From Acidianus infernus (GTDB lineage Archaea > Thermoproteota > Thermoprotei_A > Sulfolobales > Sulfolobaceae): DNA of 64,000 bases. The position numbers were made by a program, and so were the translations under genes. Location: NCBI RefSeq assembly GCF_009729545.1, contig NZ_WFIY01000004.1, positions 2,020,001 through 2,084,000 on the forward strand, in the 5' to 3' direction. Below the pieces are notes generated by a model. That model was not told where the DNA came from and searched no databases. It was given only the letters and a program-made list of their open reading frames with translations. Within the stretch, counting starts at the first letter, position 1. The number at the start of each line of letters is the position of its first letter. Shown here piece by piece: positions 38,076 through 47,215 of this stretch.

Positions 38076-38531
38076 GTGGTGGATTTGGTAGTCGAATCCA
38101 ATTGCGAAATTCCCGAAAATCTTCTCTACTATATTGAAGGCAAGAATACAGTATGGGCAAAGCAAGAATCTGCTGATGTAGTTTTAGTAGGAATAACTGA
38201 TATTGCACAAACAATGGCAGGAAAGATCGTAAAAGTTAGGATAAAGAAGAAGGGCATTAAAGTAGAGAGAGGTAGACCTTTAGCTACAATGGAGAGCGGT
38301 AAGTGGGCAGGTCCAGTTCCTGCTCCGGTCTCTGGTGAAATTATAGAAGTCAACGCTGAGGCAGAAAAAGATCCAGTAATAATTAACAGAGATCCATATG
38401 GTAAAGGTTGGTTAGTTAGGATGAAAGTAACTAATCCAGAAGAATTAAAGCAACTGTATACTGGAGAACAAGCAATACAAAAGCTCAAGGAGTTAATAGC
38501 CTCAGAGAAAATATCATGCAAGAGGCTCTGA
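38076..38531 (+). CDS. lbpA: Lipoate-binding protein LbpA (GcvH-like), copy 1
   Basis: 151 residues, GTG start. A GcvH fold with lipoyl lysine Lys76 in TMESGKWAGPVPAPVSGEII. This is the special LbpA type encoded with sHdr genes, where GcvH of glycine cleavage has ESVKA. A glycine cleavage system is not seen nearby. In bacterial sHdr organisms, LbpA is required for sulfur oxidation. It ends one base before a lipoate ligase. Confidence 0.9.
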   Translation: MVDLVVESNCEIPENLLYYIEGKNTVWAKQESADVVLVGITDIAQTMAGKIVKVRIKKKGIKVERGRPLATMESGKWAGPVPAPVSGEIIEVNAEAEKDPVIINRDPYGKGWLVRMKVTNPEELKQLYTGEQAIQKLKELIASEKISCKRL

Positions 38532-38532
38532 A

Positions 38533-39627
38533 ATGAGTTGGAGATTTGCATCTTTACCTCCCCAAGACGGCTATCACATGGTTACTTCATTCGTTTCTGT
38601 TGCCGATTACGTCAGTAGGGGAGGTAAAGATACTTTAATGGTTTTTTACGCTAAAGAACCTTTTGTTAACGTTGGTGTAAATCAAGAGGTTTGGCTTGAG
38701 GTTAACCTTGATTTTACTAAACAGCACAATATTCCAGTAGTTAGGAGGGATTTAGGAGGAGGAACAGTTGTAATTACCCCTGGGGAGCACGATTTCTTTA
38801 TTGTAATAAAGCAGGAGGAAGCGCCTTCAGACCCTCAATCTCTGTATAAGAAATATTTAACTCCAATTGTTAACGTAATTAGGAGTTATGGTTTAGACGC
38901 TCAGCTTAAAGAGCAAGATATAGTAGTAAATGGTAAGAAGATTAGCGGTAATGGCGCAATGACTTACGAGAAGGCTGTAGTAATTGCGGGGAATATCTTA
39001 CTTTCCTTTGACGCAGATTTTGTAAGTAAATGCATTAAAGTTCCTTCCGAGAAGTTTAGGGATAAAATTGCCAAGGACATGAGCGAGTGGCTAACCTCAA
39101 TGGAGAAAGAGCTAGGTTATGTTCCAGATAGGAACGAGCTTAACAAGAAGATCAAGGAAGAATTTGAGAAAGAACTTGGGATAAAATTTGAGGATTCTTC
39201 TTTAACTCCGGAAGAAATAGAGCTTTGGGATAAGTTGGCTGAAGAAAAGAAGAGAGAGGAATGGATATACTACAAGGATAATAGGCATCCGGATTTAAGG
39301 ACTGATAGATGTGTTAAAATTTCTTCAGCAGTTGCTGTATGCCACGTTGATTATAAGGCTAGAAAATTGATTAGGATAACTGTAAAGATTGTGAATAAGA
39401 AGATTGACGAAGTTTCAATTTCCGGTGACTTCTTCATAATGTCTCCTAAAGAATTTTTAGATAAGCTGGAAGATTCTTTACAAGGAGTTGAAGTTAGCAA
39501 AATTAACGAAAAAATAGATGAGGTCTTCAGGTTAGAAAAACCGGTTATCTTTGGTTTTACCGCAGACGATTTAAAGAAAGCCTTTGAGGAGATTTTGAAT
39601 AAACCTGAAATAAGGGAAATTATTTAA
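38533..39627 (+). CDS. lplA: Lipoate-protein ligase with fused C-terminal domain, copy 1
   Basis: 364 residues. Ligase motifs: VVRRDLGGGTVVIT (R-R-x-GGG substrate loop) and VNGKKISGNGAMT (catalytic lysine loop). The last ~120 residues are an LplB-like accessory domain (ITVKIVNKKIDEVSISGDFF), so it is a single-chain sLpl(AB)-type enzyme. It would attach lipoate or octanoate to LbpA. Adjacent to lbpA copy 1. Confidence 0.87.
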   Translation: MSWRFASLPPQDGYHMVTSFVSVADYVSRGGKDTLMVFYAKEPFVNVGVNQEVWLEVNLDFTKQHNIPVVRRDLGGGTVVITPGEHDFFIVIKQEEAPSDPQSLYKKYLTPIVNVIRSYGLDAQLKEQDIVVNGKKISGNGAMTYEKAVVIAGNILLSFDADFVSKCIKVPSEKFRDKIAKDMSEWLTSMEKELGYVPDRNELNKKIKEEFEKELGIKFEDSSLTPEEIELWDKLAEEKKREEWIYYKDNRHPDLRTDRCVKISSAVAVCHVDYKARKLIRITVKIVNKKIDEVSISGDFFIMSPKEFLDKLEDSLQGVEVSKINEKIDEVFRLEKPVIFGFTADDLKKAFEEILNKPEIREII

Positions 39628-40036
39628 CTACTTTTTCCGCTTCTTCTTTAAACTTTTCATATACCTCATTTATCGTCTTGAATTTTCTTTCGTCTATCTT
39701 CTCAACTTTTACCTTTATTATCCATGCATCATAAGGTTTTTCGTTAATAATTGAGGGGTCTTTGATTACATTTTCGTTAACTGCGATTATTTCTCCAGTT
39801 ATTGGCAACCTAAATTTTCCTACCCATTTTGCGCTTTCTATGCTAAATAATGTGCTCCTTGGGGTAACTTTTTCTCCTACTTCCTTTGTAGATACTTGGA
39901 AAATTTTTCCTGCCATGTATTGACCCAGTGATGTTATTCCTATAGAAATTACATTGTTTTCTTCTTTCTTTATCCATACGTGTTTTTCCTCGTCATATAA
40001 GAGCTCTTCGGGAAATTCAAACCCTGAAATATTCAT
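39620..40036 (-). CDS. lbpA2: Lipoate-binding protein LbpA (GcvH-like), copy 2
   Basis: 138 residues. Lipoyl lysine Lys70 in SIESAKWVGKFRLPITGEII. It shares the E-S-x-K-W pattern with copy 1 and the MAGKIF(QV) and NE-KPY-D-WI-KV segments. It is on the opposite strand and its 3' end overlaps the first ligase by 8 bases. Two lipoate carriers in one locus suggest separate partners. Confidence 0.88.
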   Translation of the reverse strand: MNISGFEFPEELLYDEEKHVWIKKEENNVISIGITSLGQYMAGKIFQVSTKEVGEKVTPRSTLFSIESAKWVGKFRLPITGEIIAVNENVIKDPSIINEKPYDAWIIKVKVEKIDERKFKTINEVYEKFKEEAEKVVK

Positions 40037-40088
40037 AATTTAATAGCTTATCTTAAAACTTAAAAATCTTAATTTTAGAAATCAATCT

Positions 40089-40577
40089 ATGAAATATGCC
40101 ATATGGCTTGACGGTGTAGTTCTTGACGTAGATCTCACTGAACTGCTCTACAAGAAATTTAAGGGAGACAAGAATGTAAATTTGCCTTACACGTTTAATG
40201 TTCACAAGGATTGGGAGGATTTCTATAATAAAATGAAGGGAAAAGATATTGTTTTCCTTTCACCATACGATGAGAGGACAACCAAAGAAATAGTAGAGAA
40301 GGTCTTTAAAAACGACGCGATAAAATTCATTCCTTCTATGAGTAAACCTGAGAAGAAATGCTTAGGTAGGCTCTTTTCTGAATTTCCAGAATTCCAACCT
40401 TTAGAGACTGCAATTATAGGATCTTCTCCTTTAGATTTGCTCTCTGCTAGGTTTTATGATTCGAGGATTAAGGTATTATGCGTAAATAGGTATACTAGCT
40501 GTGCTAAATATTCCCCGTATTTAATGGCTAGCTCTCTAGAGGAACTTTACGATTTAATGGTAAAATTGAAGTTGTAA
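40089..40577 (+). CDS. HAD-superfamily-like protein
   Basis: 162 residues. KYAIWLDGVVLDVDLTELLY at the start resembles HAD motif I, the middle has a KDIVFLSPYDERTTKE stretch, and the end has ETAIIGSSPLDLLSARFYDSR, as in the HAD motif IV region. Motif I has LDGVV rather than DxDGT, so the phosphatase site is not standard. Perhaps an inactive or altered HAD enzyme. It stands between the two lipoate units. Confidence 0.5.
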   Translation: MKYAIWLDGVVLDVDLTELLYKKFKGDKNVNLPYTFNVHKDWEDFYNKMKGKDIVFLSPYDERTTKEIVEKVFKNDAIKFIPSMSKPEKKCLGRLFSEFPEFQPLETAIIGSSPLDLLSARFYDSRIKVLCVNRYTSCAKYSPYLMASSLEELYDLMVKLKL

Positions 40578-40645
40578 GTTTCTCAATCTCCTCGATCTTA
40601 TTATAAAGAAATTTTTATATATTTAATTAACTTCTTTTTCTTTTG

Positions 40646-41671
40646 ATGGATTCTTTTAGATTTTTGATAGAAAGGAACTCACAAGCTAAAATACTTGCAG
40701 GAGAAGAGGCTTTGTTGGAATCCGTAGCTTCTGGAGGAGAGCCTACTTTAAGATTTGTAATCTTTGATCCTACTGCAGTATTAGTAGGCTATCATCAAGC
40801 CGTTGAACAGGAAGTCAACGTGGAGGAAGTTAAGAGGAGGGGTTGGGAAATAGGTAGGAGACCTACTGGTGGTGGGACAATTATAATGGGACCTTTTCAA
40901 CTTGGTTGGGAAATTTACGCAGAATCTTCCATTATAGGTAACCCAGAGGAGGCGATAAGAAAAGGTGCTGAAGGAGTAATCGTTACTTTGAAGAAGTTAG
41001 GGCTTAACGCTAATTTTAGACCTAAAAACGACGTAGAGATTAACGGTAGGAAAATTTCCGGCATAGGAGCTTTCTCAATAGGCAAATATGTTTCCGTAAC
41101 TGGAACAATATTATTGGACTTCAACGTTAATGACATGGTTTCTACCTTAAAGTTAAGTTCCGAAAAATTAAAGGATAAAATAGCTAAGGATTATAAGGAG
41201 AGAGTAACGTGGATTAATAGGGAGAGGAGCCCTATTGATATGGAGGAACTAATTTCAACGGCTAAAGAAGGTTTCGAAGAGGCATTAAAAGTTAAACTTA
41301 TTGATGGAAAGTACACAGATAAGGAGATTGAGGATATTAATACCTTATCTTTAAAGTATTCCTCTCCAGAATGGATTTTTAACACTAGAATTCCACTAAA
41401 AGGTGATATAAAATATGCCGAGGAAAAGTTCCCTGGAGGATTAGTTAAAGTTCAAGCTAAAGTTCAAGGAAAGGTTATTGAGGCAATTTTGATTACTGGA
41501 GACTTTTTCGTTGAACCTAAAAGGGCAATTTATGATTTAGAGGCTAGGTTAAAATGGTCTTTGGTGGACGATATAGAGAAGGAAGTAAGAGATTGGTACT
41601 CTCAAGTTAAAATTATTGGGATAAAACCGGAAGACTTAATTAAAGTGATAAAGGAGGCTGTAAGCAAGTGA
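40646..41671 (+). CDS. lplA2: Lipoate-protein ligase with fused C-terminal domain, copy 2
   Basis: 341 residues from the ATG at 40,646 (a TTG one codon earlier is possible). The loops are IGRRPTGGGTIIMG and INGRKISGIGAFS. The C-terminal LplB-like domain holds KVIEAILITGDFFVEP. It overlaps the following radical SAM gene by four bases (GTGA). Its coupling to the two LipS genes argues that this ligase loads octanoate or lipoate during de novo assembly. Confidence 0.88.
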   Translation: MDSFRFLIERNSQAKILAGEEALLESVASGGEPTLRFVIFDPTAVLVGYHQAVEQEVNVEEVKRRGWEIGRRPTGGGTIIMGPFQLGWEIYAESSIIGNPEEAIRKGAEGVIVTLKKLGLNANFRPKNDVEINGRKISGIGAFSIGKYVSVTGTILLDFNVNDMVSTLKLSSEKLKDKIAKDYKERVTWINRERSPIDMEELISTAKEGFEEALKVKLIDGKYTDKEIEDINTLSLKYSSPEWIFNTRIPLKGDIKYAEEKFPGGLVKVQAKVQGKVIEAILITGDFFVEPKRAIYDLEARLKWSLVDDIEKEVRDWYSQVKIIGIKPEDLIKVIKEAVSK

Positions 41672-42558
41672 GGCCAATCTACTTTTACGCGCCGTCCTTA
41701 AAAAGATACGAAAACGAATATTTTACGTCTAGATCGGGTTGGAAGGCAATTTCGGTAACTGGAACTTATTGTGCGTTTAGTTGTAAGCATTGTAATAGGA
41801 GAGTCTTAGAAACTATGGCTGACGGCTCTACCAGGGAAAAATTCGAAAAGGAAATTTCTACTGCAAAGGAAGGAGTAATAATCTCTGGAGGCTCAACTGC
41901 TAGGGGAGATGTTCCAGTTTGGAAATATTCTGACATCCTAAGAAGTAGAAAGGATTTAACAATAATTGCACATACTGGAGTAGTTAAGAATGAGGAAATT
42001 GCAAGGAAATTCAAGGAATCTGGAGTAAAGATTGCGTTATTGGACATGGTTGGAGATAACGAGACTATTAAGGAAGTACTAGGTCAGCCTTTTACGGTAG
42101 ATGATTACTTGAATTCTTTTAAATACTTAAAGAAAGAAGGAATAAAGATCGTTCCTCACGTAATCATGGGTTTAAGTAAAAAAGGAGAGGAAGGGGACTT
42201 AAATGCAATAAGGTTATTGAAGGAAGTTAATCCGGACGCAGTAATAATAGTAGGTTTAATGCCTTTAGTTGGGACAGCATATAACGAAATTTCTCCACCT
42301 TCTCCTTCACATTTAATTAATGGACTTAAGTTGGCTAGAGATTTATTTAACGTCCCAGTAATGTTAGGTTGTGCTAGGCCCTTAGGAAGTAAATATAGTG
42401 AAGTTGAGAAGTTTGCAGTTGATTATGACGTGGATGGAATAGCTTTTCCAGAGGAAAATACTATAAAATACGCTGAAGAAAAAGGAAGAAAAGTAATCTT
42501 AAGTAATGCTTGTTGCAGTAACGTAGTTTATGACTTTATTTTACGGGTGTCCATATGA
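41668..42558 (+). CDS. Radical SAM lipoyl synthase component (LipS1/LipS2)
   Basis: 296 residues, GTG start. Radical SAM site GTYCAFSCKHCNRR (C-x3-C-x2-C), SGGSTARGD, and NACCSNVVYDF with C-terminal cysteines. In Thermococcus and sHdr bacteria two radical SAM proteins, LipS1 and LipS2, insert the two sulfur atoms of lipoate. This gene and the next form that pair, overlapping by four bases. Which is LipS1 cannot be settled here. Confidence 0.83.
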   Translation: MRPIYFYAPSLKRYENEYFTSRSGWKAISVTGTYCAFSCKHCNRRVLETMADGSTREKFEKEISTAKEGVIISGGSTARGDVPVWKYSDILRSRKDLTIIAHTGVVKNEEIARKFKESGVKIALLDMVGDNETIKEVLGQPFTVDDYLNSFKYLKKEGIKIVPHVIMGLSKKGEEGDLNAIRLLKEVNPDAVIIVGLMPLVGTAYNEISPPSPSHLINGLKLARDLFNVPVMLGCARPLGSKYSEVEKFAVDYDVDGIAFPEENTIKYAEEKGRKVILSNACCSNVVYDFILRVSI

Positions 42559-43598
42559 TAAGTAGTCCAGATTGGGTTAGGTTAAGTTTCGGGGCAGACA
42601 TGGTTTTAGGTTTCAGCCCCGGAAAATTTCTAAAGGGAGCGTTAAATACTACAATAAATCTCCTAGAGTACTATCCTGACGGATGTAAAGCAAACTGTAT
42701 CTACTGCGGTCAAGCCAGAGAAGTAGCTAAAGGACCAGAATGCAAAACGTTAATAAGAGTTGAGTGGCCTCTAAGAAAACTTGACGACGTGTTAAATAGA
42801 ATTAAAGAAAGGGAAGGAAATCCTGAATACGGACTTCAAAGGATATGCGTAGGGCAGTTAGCTCATCCAAGAGCTTCTCCAGACGCAATAGAAATCACTA
42901 AAAGAATTAGAGAGAAGGGAATAGAATTACAAATATCTGAACTAGTAACTGCAACATATACTTTTAAACAACATATGATCGAAATGAGAAAGGCAGGGGC
43001 AGACATGATAGACGTTGCAATTGATGCTGCCAGTAAAAGAGTTTTTGACCAAGTTAGAGGAAAGCCAGTGAGAAGTATGCATAGATGGGAAAGGTACATT
43101 CAAGCAATTGATGAAGCTGTAGAGGTGTTTGGCAAAAAGAACGCTGGAATTCATTTAATTGTTGGCCTAGGAGAGACTGAAAAAGAAGCTGTCGAGTTAA
43201 TTTGGTACGCTCATAGTAGGGGGGCTAAAATAAGCTTATTTGCGTTCTATCCGGAAGTGGGAACTCCTATGCAAAACAAAAAGCCAGTTCCACTAAATGT
43301 TTACAGAAGAATTCAGTTAGCCAGATGGTTAATAGAGAATGACCTAGTTAAGTTAGAGGACTTTACTTTTGACGAAGAAGGCAAGATAGTTGATATAAAT
43401 ATTCCCCAAGACCTGAGCTTAAAGGAACTTGCGCCGGCCTTTATGACGAGCGGGTGCCCAGGTTGTAATAGACCTTATTCTAACGAAAGGCCAGGAAGTG
43501 TATTGAAGAATTATCCTTGGTATCCAGACGAGAAGCAAACCTTATCTGCAATAAAGGCAAGCAAAATACCATCTTTAATAAAGAGGTTTGTAAACTGA
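42555..43598 (+). CDS. Radical SAM lipoyl synthase component (LipS1/LipS2)
   Basis: 347 residues. Radical SAM site YPDGCKANCIYCGQA (C-x3-C-x2-C), then ICVGQLAHPRASPDAIE, IHLIVGLGETEKEAVEL, and a C-terminal SGCPGCNRPYSNERPGS block that can bind the auxiliary sulfur-donor cluster. It is the partner of the gene before it. Its TGA is directly followed by the ATG of the next gene. Confidence 0.83.
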   Translation: MISSPDWVRLSFGADMVLGFSPGKFLKGALNTTINLLEYYPDGCKANCIYCGQAREVAKGPECKTLIRVEWPLRKLDDVLNRIKEREGNPEYGLQRICVGQLAHPRASPDAIEITKRIREKGIELQISELVTATYTFKQHMIEMRKAGADMIDVAIDAASKRVFDQVRGKPVRSMHRWERYIQAIDEAVEVFGKKNAGIHLIVGLGETEKEAVELIWYAHSRGAKISLFAFYPEVGTPMQNKKPVPLNVYRRIQLARWLIENDLVKLEDFTFDEEGKIVDINIPQDLSLKELAPAFMTSGCPGCNRPYSNERPGSVLKNYPWYPDEKQTLSAIKASKIPSLIKRFVN

Positions 43599-44420
43599 AT
43601 GCTCCTAAGTTATTTTTCTAGCGGTTTTCCTTCTCACGTTAAAGGTAAAGCTTTAGATCTTTCTTCGGATGACATGGAATATTTTTATTCTCCGTTTGAC
43701 GGTAGAATTGAAAGAATTGAAAAATTTGTAGTAGGTAGACCAAATAAATTTGCTAAAGTTAATTACGATTACCTTATTCTACTAAGGAGAGAAAACGGCA
43801 AACTAATAAAGATACTCCATGTAGAACCTTTCATAACTGTTGGAGAAGAGATAAAGAAAGGAGATAAGCTAGGTAAGTTTCTGATTAATCCTTACACTGG
43901 TGGAGATTTCCTTCACGCACACATTGAAGGTCTAAGAATAAAATTCCCTAAGCTCACTAAATACGATGAAAGGGGAATAGGTAAAGTAGTAAATAAATGT
44001 AAAAGTTACTTTGACGTTGAAATAATAACCTATTCTACTGCAGGGAATTTAAGGGGATTAGGTTGTTGTGGCGGATTATTAAATGCAAGCTTACCTTACG
44101 CAGGATATGGCGGAATAATAGGTATAGACAAGGTAAACGAAGTAAAAATAGGGAAAATGAAATTTTTCGTTCATAGTGTTAAGAAAAGAAATATAATAAT
44201 GTTTGAAGCGAGGAAAGGATTAATAAAAAACTGGGAATACACACCATCATTTAAAGTGCTTGAAGGCAAGCCAATATATGGTTTTCCTCTCTTCGAAGCT
44301 GTTCTCTCAATTAATTCTCTTCCTAGAGTTAGATTTTTTATAAAAAATTCTAACTTTAATGAAGGAGATGAAGTAGACGTTTGGGAACTAATTAACTCTC
44401 CAAGTAGCTTATACTCTTAG
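43599..44420 (+). CDS. Unknown protein of the lipoate operon, M23/hybrid-motif-like N-terminus
   Basis: 273 residues, no signal peptide. The first ~115 residues look like a lysostaphin/M23 or hybrid lipoyl-type beta fold: YSPFDGRIERIEKFV, LHVEPFITVGEEIKKGDKLG, GGDFLHAHIEG (paired His). A middle block GNLRGLGCCGGLLNASLPYAGYG holds a Cys-Cys pair. The C-terminal half is beta-rich. No gap to the LipS genes, so it very likely acts in lipoate assembly or handling. True function unknown. Confidence 0.7.
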   Translation: MLLSYFSSGFPSHVKGKALDLSSDDMEYFYSPFDGRIERIEKFVVGRPNKFAKVNYDYLILLRRENGKLIKILHVEPFITVGEEIKKGDKLGKFLINPYTGGDFLHAHIEGLRIKFPKLTKYDERGIGKVVNKCKSYFDVEIITYSTAGNLRGLGCCGGLLNASLPYAGYGGIIGIDKVNEVKIGKMKFFVHSVKKRNIIMFEARKGLIKNWEYTPSFKVLEGKPIYGFPLFEAVLSINSLPRVRFFIKNSNFNEGDEVDVWELINSPSSLYS

Positions 44421-44947
44421 CTCCACTTTTCATAAAGCATTACTTCTTCTGGACTTTTAACAGCCTTAGGCTTTGGTTTATATTCCGGATCTGGGTAACC
44501 TAAAGAAAGTAGAGTAACTAAAACTTTTTCCTTAGGTATGCCTAAGATTTTCTTTGCAGTTTCGTTCTCATAAGCGGCAACCCAACCTACTCCTAAACCT
44601 ACTGCGTATGCTGAAAGAACGAAATACATGGTCGCATTAACAACGTCTACCATCCAAGTGTCTGGACTTACGTCTGGCTCTCCTACAACTGCTATATTAA
44701 CTGGAGCGAGTAATAAGTGAGATGCCCCTTTATGCAATTTTGAAAGCTCTTCCTTAGTTTTATCATCCCTTATTATTATGAACTTCCAAGGTTCTCTATT
44801 CATGGAGTTAGGCGCGTGATTTGCCACATAAATTAACTTTTTCAAAAGCTCGTTATCTACGTCTTTTTTCTGGAAACTCCTAATGCTTCTTCTATTCATA
44901 AGAAATTCCAGTATATCTTCGCGCATAATATTATAACAAAGGGTCAT
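44417..44947 (-). CDS. Nitroreductase-family flavoprotein
   Basis: 176 residues. LEFLMNRRSIRSFQKKDV (FMN phosphate loop), NHAPNSMNREPWKFIII, and GLGVGWVAAYENE are family marks. Uses FMN and NAD(P)H for nitro, quinone or flavin reduction. ATG at 44,947, but ATG at 44,926 (REDILEFL) would also be normal. It converges on the lipoate operon with a 4-base overlap. Confidence 0.87.
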   Translation of the reverse strand: MTLCYNIMREDILEFLMNRRSIRSFQKKDVDNELLKKLIYVANHAPNSMNREPWKFIIIRDDKTKEELSKLHKGASHLLLAPVNIAVVGEPDVSPDTWMVDVVNATMYFVLSAYAVGLGVGWVAAYENETAKKILGIPKEKVLVTLLSLGYPDPEYKPKPKAVKSPEEVMLYEKWS

Positions 44948-44967
44948 CTTTTAAGTTTACTTAAAGG

Positions 44968-45340
44968 CTCTGACCTCCTCCCCGCCAGCGAGGGTTCCCT
45001 TAGGGCGGTTCATTGGTTTGCGATTTACCGCCTTCATTTTCATCACTTCATAGCTAGTGGGTGATGACACCCACTCCATTCGTCCAGCGGTAGACCGCGG
45101 GCTAGGCCTTCAGCCCATTACCCCTATCCCTCACTGGGAGTTGCCTAAACTCCCAGCTCCTAGGGACTCGGGGATATGTAGGATTTATCGCACCATTCAA
45201 GTCTGCGTTTCCATGCGGGGACACCTATAGAGGCCACACTTAGCATGTCCATCATCGTGGGCTTTCCCGCGTAGTTCCACAAAACCTTAAAGTATTTCAA
45301 GGCTTTACCCCCGCCCCTAGAAGGGGTGAGGCTTGTCGTT
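44968..45340 (-). mobile_element. TnpB-element remnant with both ends
   Basis: Right end TCTGACCTCCTCCCCGCC at 44,968 and left end AGGGGTGAGGCTTGTCGTT at 45,340, as in the 15.6-kb element. Inside, the minus strand keeps the TnpB C-terminus CGLYRCPHGNADLNGA (frames joined once): zinc-ribbon and RuvC-III. The rest of tnpB is gone. The long GC-rich structured part 44,985-45,180 is the omega-RNA-type scaffold. Confidence 0.75.
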
Positions 45341-45917
45341 TATTTGTCACCTTTAAAGCAAGTTACTGGAACATTCTCCTTCACGTATGGCGTCCTTATC
45401 TAATCTAATTGCTTGTTTTACATTCAAGTTTCTCAATACGTTCCTTACTTCGTCCAGCGAATCATTTTGCGATTACAACATAGGTAAGGTTCCCTTTAAT
45501 TCTTCAAAGACCTTGTTGTTTAACTCTCTTTCTCTTTTTATTTCAGAATCCTCAGCTTTCGCTTGACTTATTGCTTCTGTCTTAATCTAAGTTTCTTCTC
45601 ATTGATCTTTTTATAACTAAGGTCATATATTTTACCTATTTCACCTAGGTAATTAAGTCCTCTCAGAATTTTCTTTGTAAATCGCTTCTCCTAGAAAGCA
45701 ATATTCATCTTGTGAAGAGGGGCTAGAAACTACTTATATAAATTTCTTTCTCTAATAAACTTTCCATAATACGATAACTTTTTACCTAAAGTGTTACAGG
45801 GTGTTAAAGATTAATATACAATAATATTGTCTCATAACTTAAAAAGCTTTTATGTATTACAGTAATTAATGAAGGGTTTATATATCCTTAAAGATAGTCT
45901 TATCTCAGTGAGAAAAA
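45341..45917. other. Decayed coding region and promoter of the next gene
   Basis: On the minus strand (45,690-45,350) pieces such as ISQAKAEDSEIKRERELNNK and NDSLDEVRNVLRNLNVKQAI are seen, broken by frameshifts; they look like an old coiled-coil gene. After 45,830 the plus strand has TATA-like GGGTTTATATATCC (45,873-45,887) about 40 bases before the ATG at 45,918. Confidence 0.4.
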
Positions 45918-46226
45918 ATGGTGGTTGCGAAAGTATTGGCAACAATTGGTGGAATATTAACACTAATAGCTGGAATAGTAGACATTGCAACCAGAAATCC
46001 ATTGGCTCACTACATATACGGACTTAACGTAATAAGCGGAAGTATAATGATTTACCTAGGAATACTTGGCATTGTTGCAGGATTAATGACGCTATATGGA
46101 GAATACAAGAATGATAGAGACTTCGTAATTGCCGGCGGAGCATTAGGATTAGCAACTCCAACTGAATTCTCCTTACTAAGCTTAATCGGAGGACTATTGA
46201 TGCAGAAAGAAAAAGTTAAGGCTTAA
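45918..46226 (+). CDS. Small three-span membrane protein
   Basis: 102 residues. Spans at about 5-24, 38-60 and 71-95: AKVLATIGGILTLIAGIVDI, then GSIMIYLGILGIVAGLMTLY, then FSLLSLIGGLL. Short charged loop (GEYKNDRDFV). A strong TATA-like box precedes it. Common as a type in Sulfolobales but without known function. Confidence 0.65.
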   Translation: MVVAKVLATIGGILTLIAGIVDIATRNPLAHYIYGLNVISGSIMIYLGILGIVAGLMTLYGEYKNDRDFVIAGGALGLATPTEFSLLSLIGGLLMQKEKVKA

Positions 46227-46695
46227 ATATGCCAGCAATAAGGTGAGAACAAATTAAAGTTAATTTTTGTTTTGTTAGGTAATTTTCTCGAATTATGTAT
46301 AATTTTGTTTATATAGTAGACTATTGGATGGTTTATCTTAATAATAGGTTTAGGTTGAAATTATAGTTGTTATAATAAAAATCCTTCCATTAGAAAAGTC
46401 AAGCTATCGTAATCAAAAATCTTTACAACTTCTTTCTCATCAAATATGAAAGCCGCAGCTCTACCCAATTGGCAATATAATGAGCGGGACAACGTTAACG
46501 CCCAATGATCTTCTTGGAAGGTACTGGTCCAAAGACGTATTTCGTAAGATAATATAGTATCTTGGCAATAAGAATATTAGTATAGGTATTCTCCTGGCGA
46601 TTAATAAAATGAAATTAACTTGTATTGGAAAATTTTAATAAATTCTAGATTTAAACGAAAAAGCATTTATTCGTAGTGGAAGAGAAATATAATAT
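46227..46695. other. Intergenic region, no gene seen
   Basis: 470 AT-rich bases with short broken frames only. A TAAATAAATTC/TTTAATAAATTC-type AT block near 46,632 may belong to the promoter of the following gene. Confidence 0.35.
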
Positions 46696-47181
46696 ATGCA
46701 ACTACCAAAAGAAATCGAAGATTTAATAAAGAAAGAAGCCAAAGAGAGAGGAATTGATGAGGAAGTACTCTTAATAGATAAGCTTTCTAAAGACCTAGAT
46801 CCTCAAACTAGGTATAAATTGTACAAGGAAAAAGCTAAGGAGCTTTTAGCAGAGGCAAAGAAGTATCTAGAAAGTAAGGACTTTATTCAAGCCTCAGAAA
46901 AAGCTTGGGGAGCTTGTGCCTCTATTGTCAAGGCTTACGCTGAAAAAAAGGGTTTAGAGCACTATAGGCATAGGCAATTGGAGGAAATAATGAGTGGTAT
47001 TATTTCCCAGATGAACGGAGATAAGGAGTTAATATCTGAGTGGTCAACTTGTTTGCGTTTACATTCTAATTTTTATGATAATTTCATGACTGAGAAGGAT
47101 TTATATTCCTCGATCGAACTAGTTGAGAATTTCGTAAAAAATATGGAAAGGATACTGGAAATGAAAGATAGGGATTTATAG
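46696..47181 (+). CDS. PaREP1-family (HEPN-like) protein
   Basis: 161 residues. YKEKAKELLAEAKKYLESKD, QASEKAWGACASIVKAYAEK, LEHYRHRQLEEIM, and LRLHSNFYDNFMTEKD are the PaREP1 signature, a helical family spread in repeats over archaeal genomes and related in fold to HEPN. It is next to a VapBC pair, so it may be part of a toxin-antitoxin island. Activity unknown. Confidence 0.78.
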   Translation: MQLPKEIEDLIKKEAKERGIDEEVLLIDKLSKDLDPQTRYKLYKEKAKELLAEAKKYLESKDFIQASEKAWGACASIVKAYAEKKGLEHYRHRQLEEIMSGIISQMNGDKELISEWSTCLRLHSNFYDNFMTEKDLYSSIELVENFVKNMERILEMKDRDL

Positions 47182-47215
47182 AGGGCAACCAATATTGTAA
47201 CAATCTGAAAAAGTA

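Noticed and set aside
38076..38531. GcvH of the glycine cleavage system
   Set aside because: E-S-G-K-W motif, two copies and linkage with sHdr and LipS genes point to LbpA; no gcvT or gcvP is in the window.
45070..45200. GC-rich foldable stretch that at first looks like a tRNA
   Set aside because: No anticodon arm or T-loop consensus. It lies inside the TnpB-element remnant and is explained by the omega-RNA scaffold.
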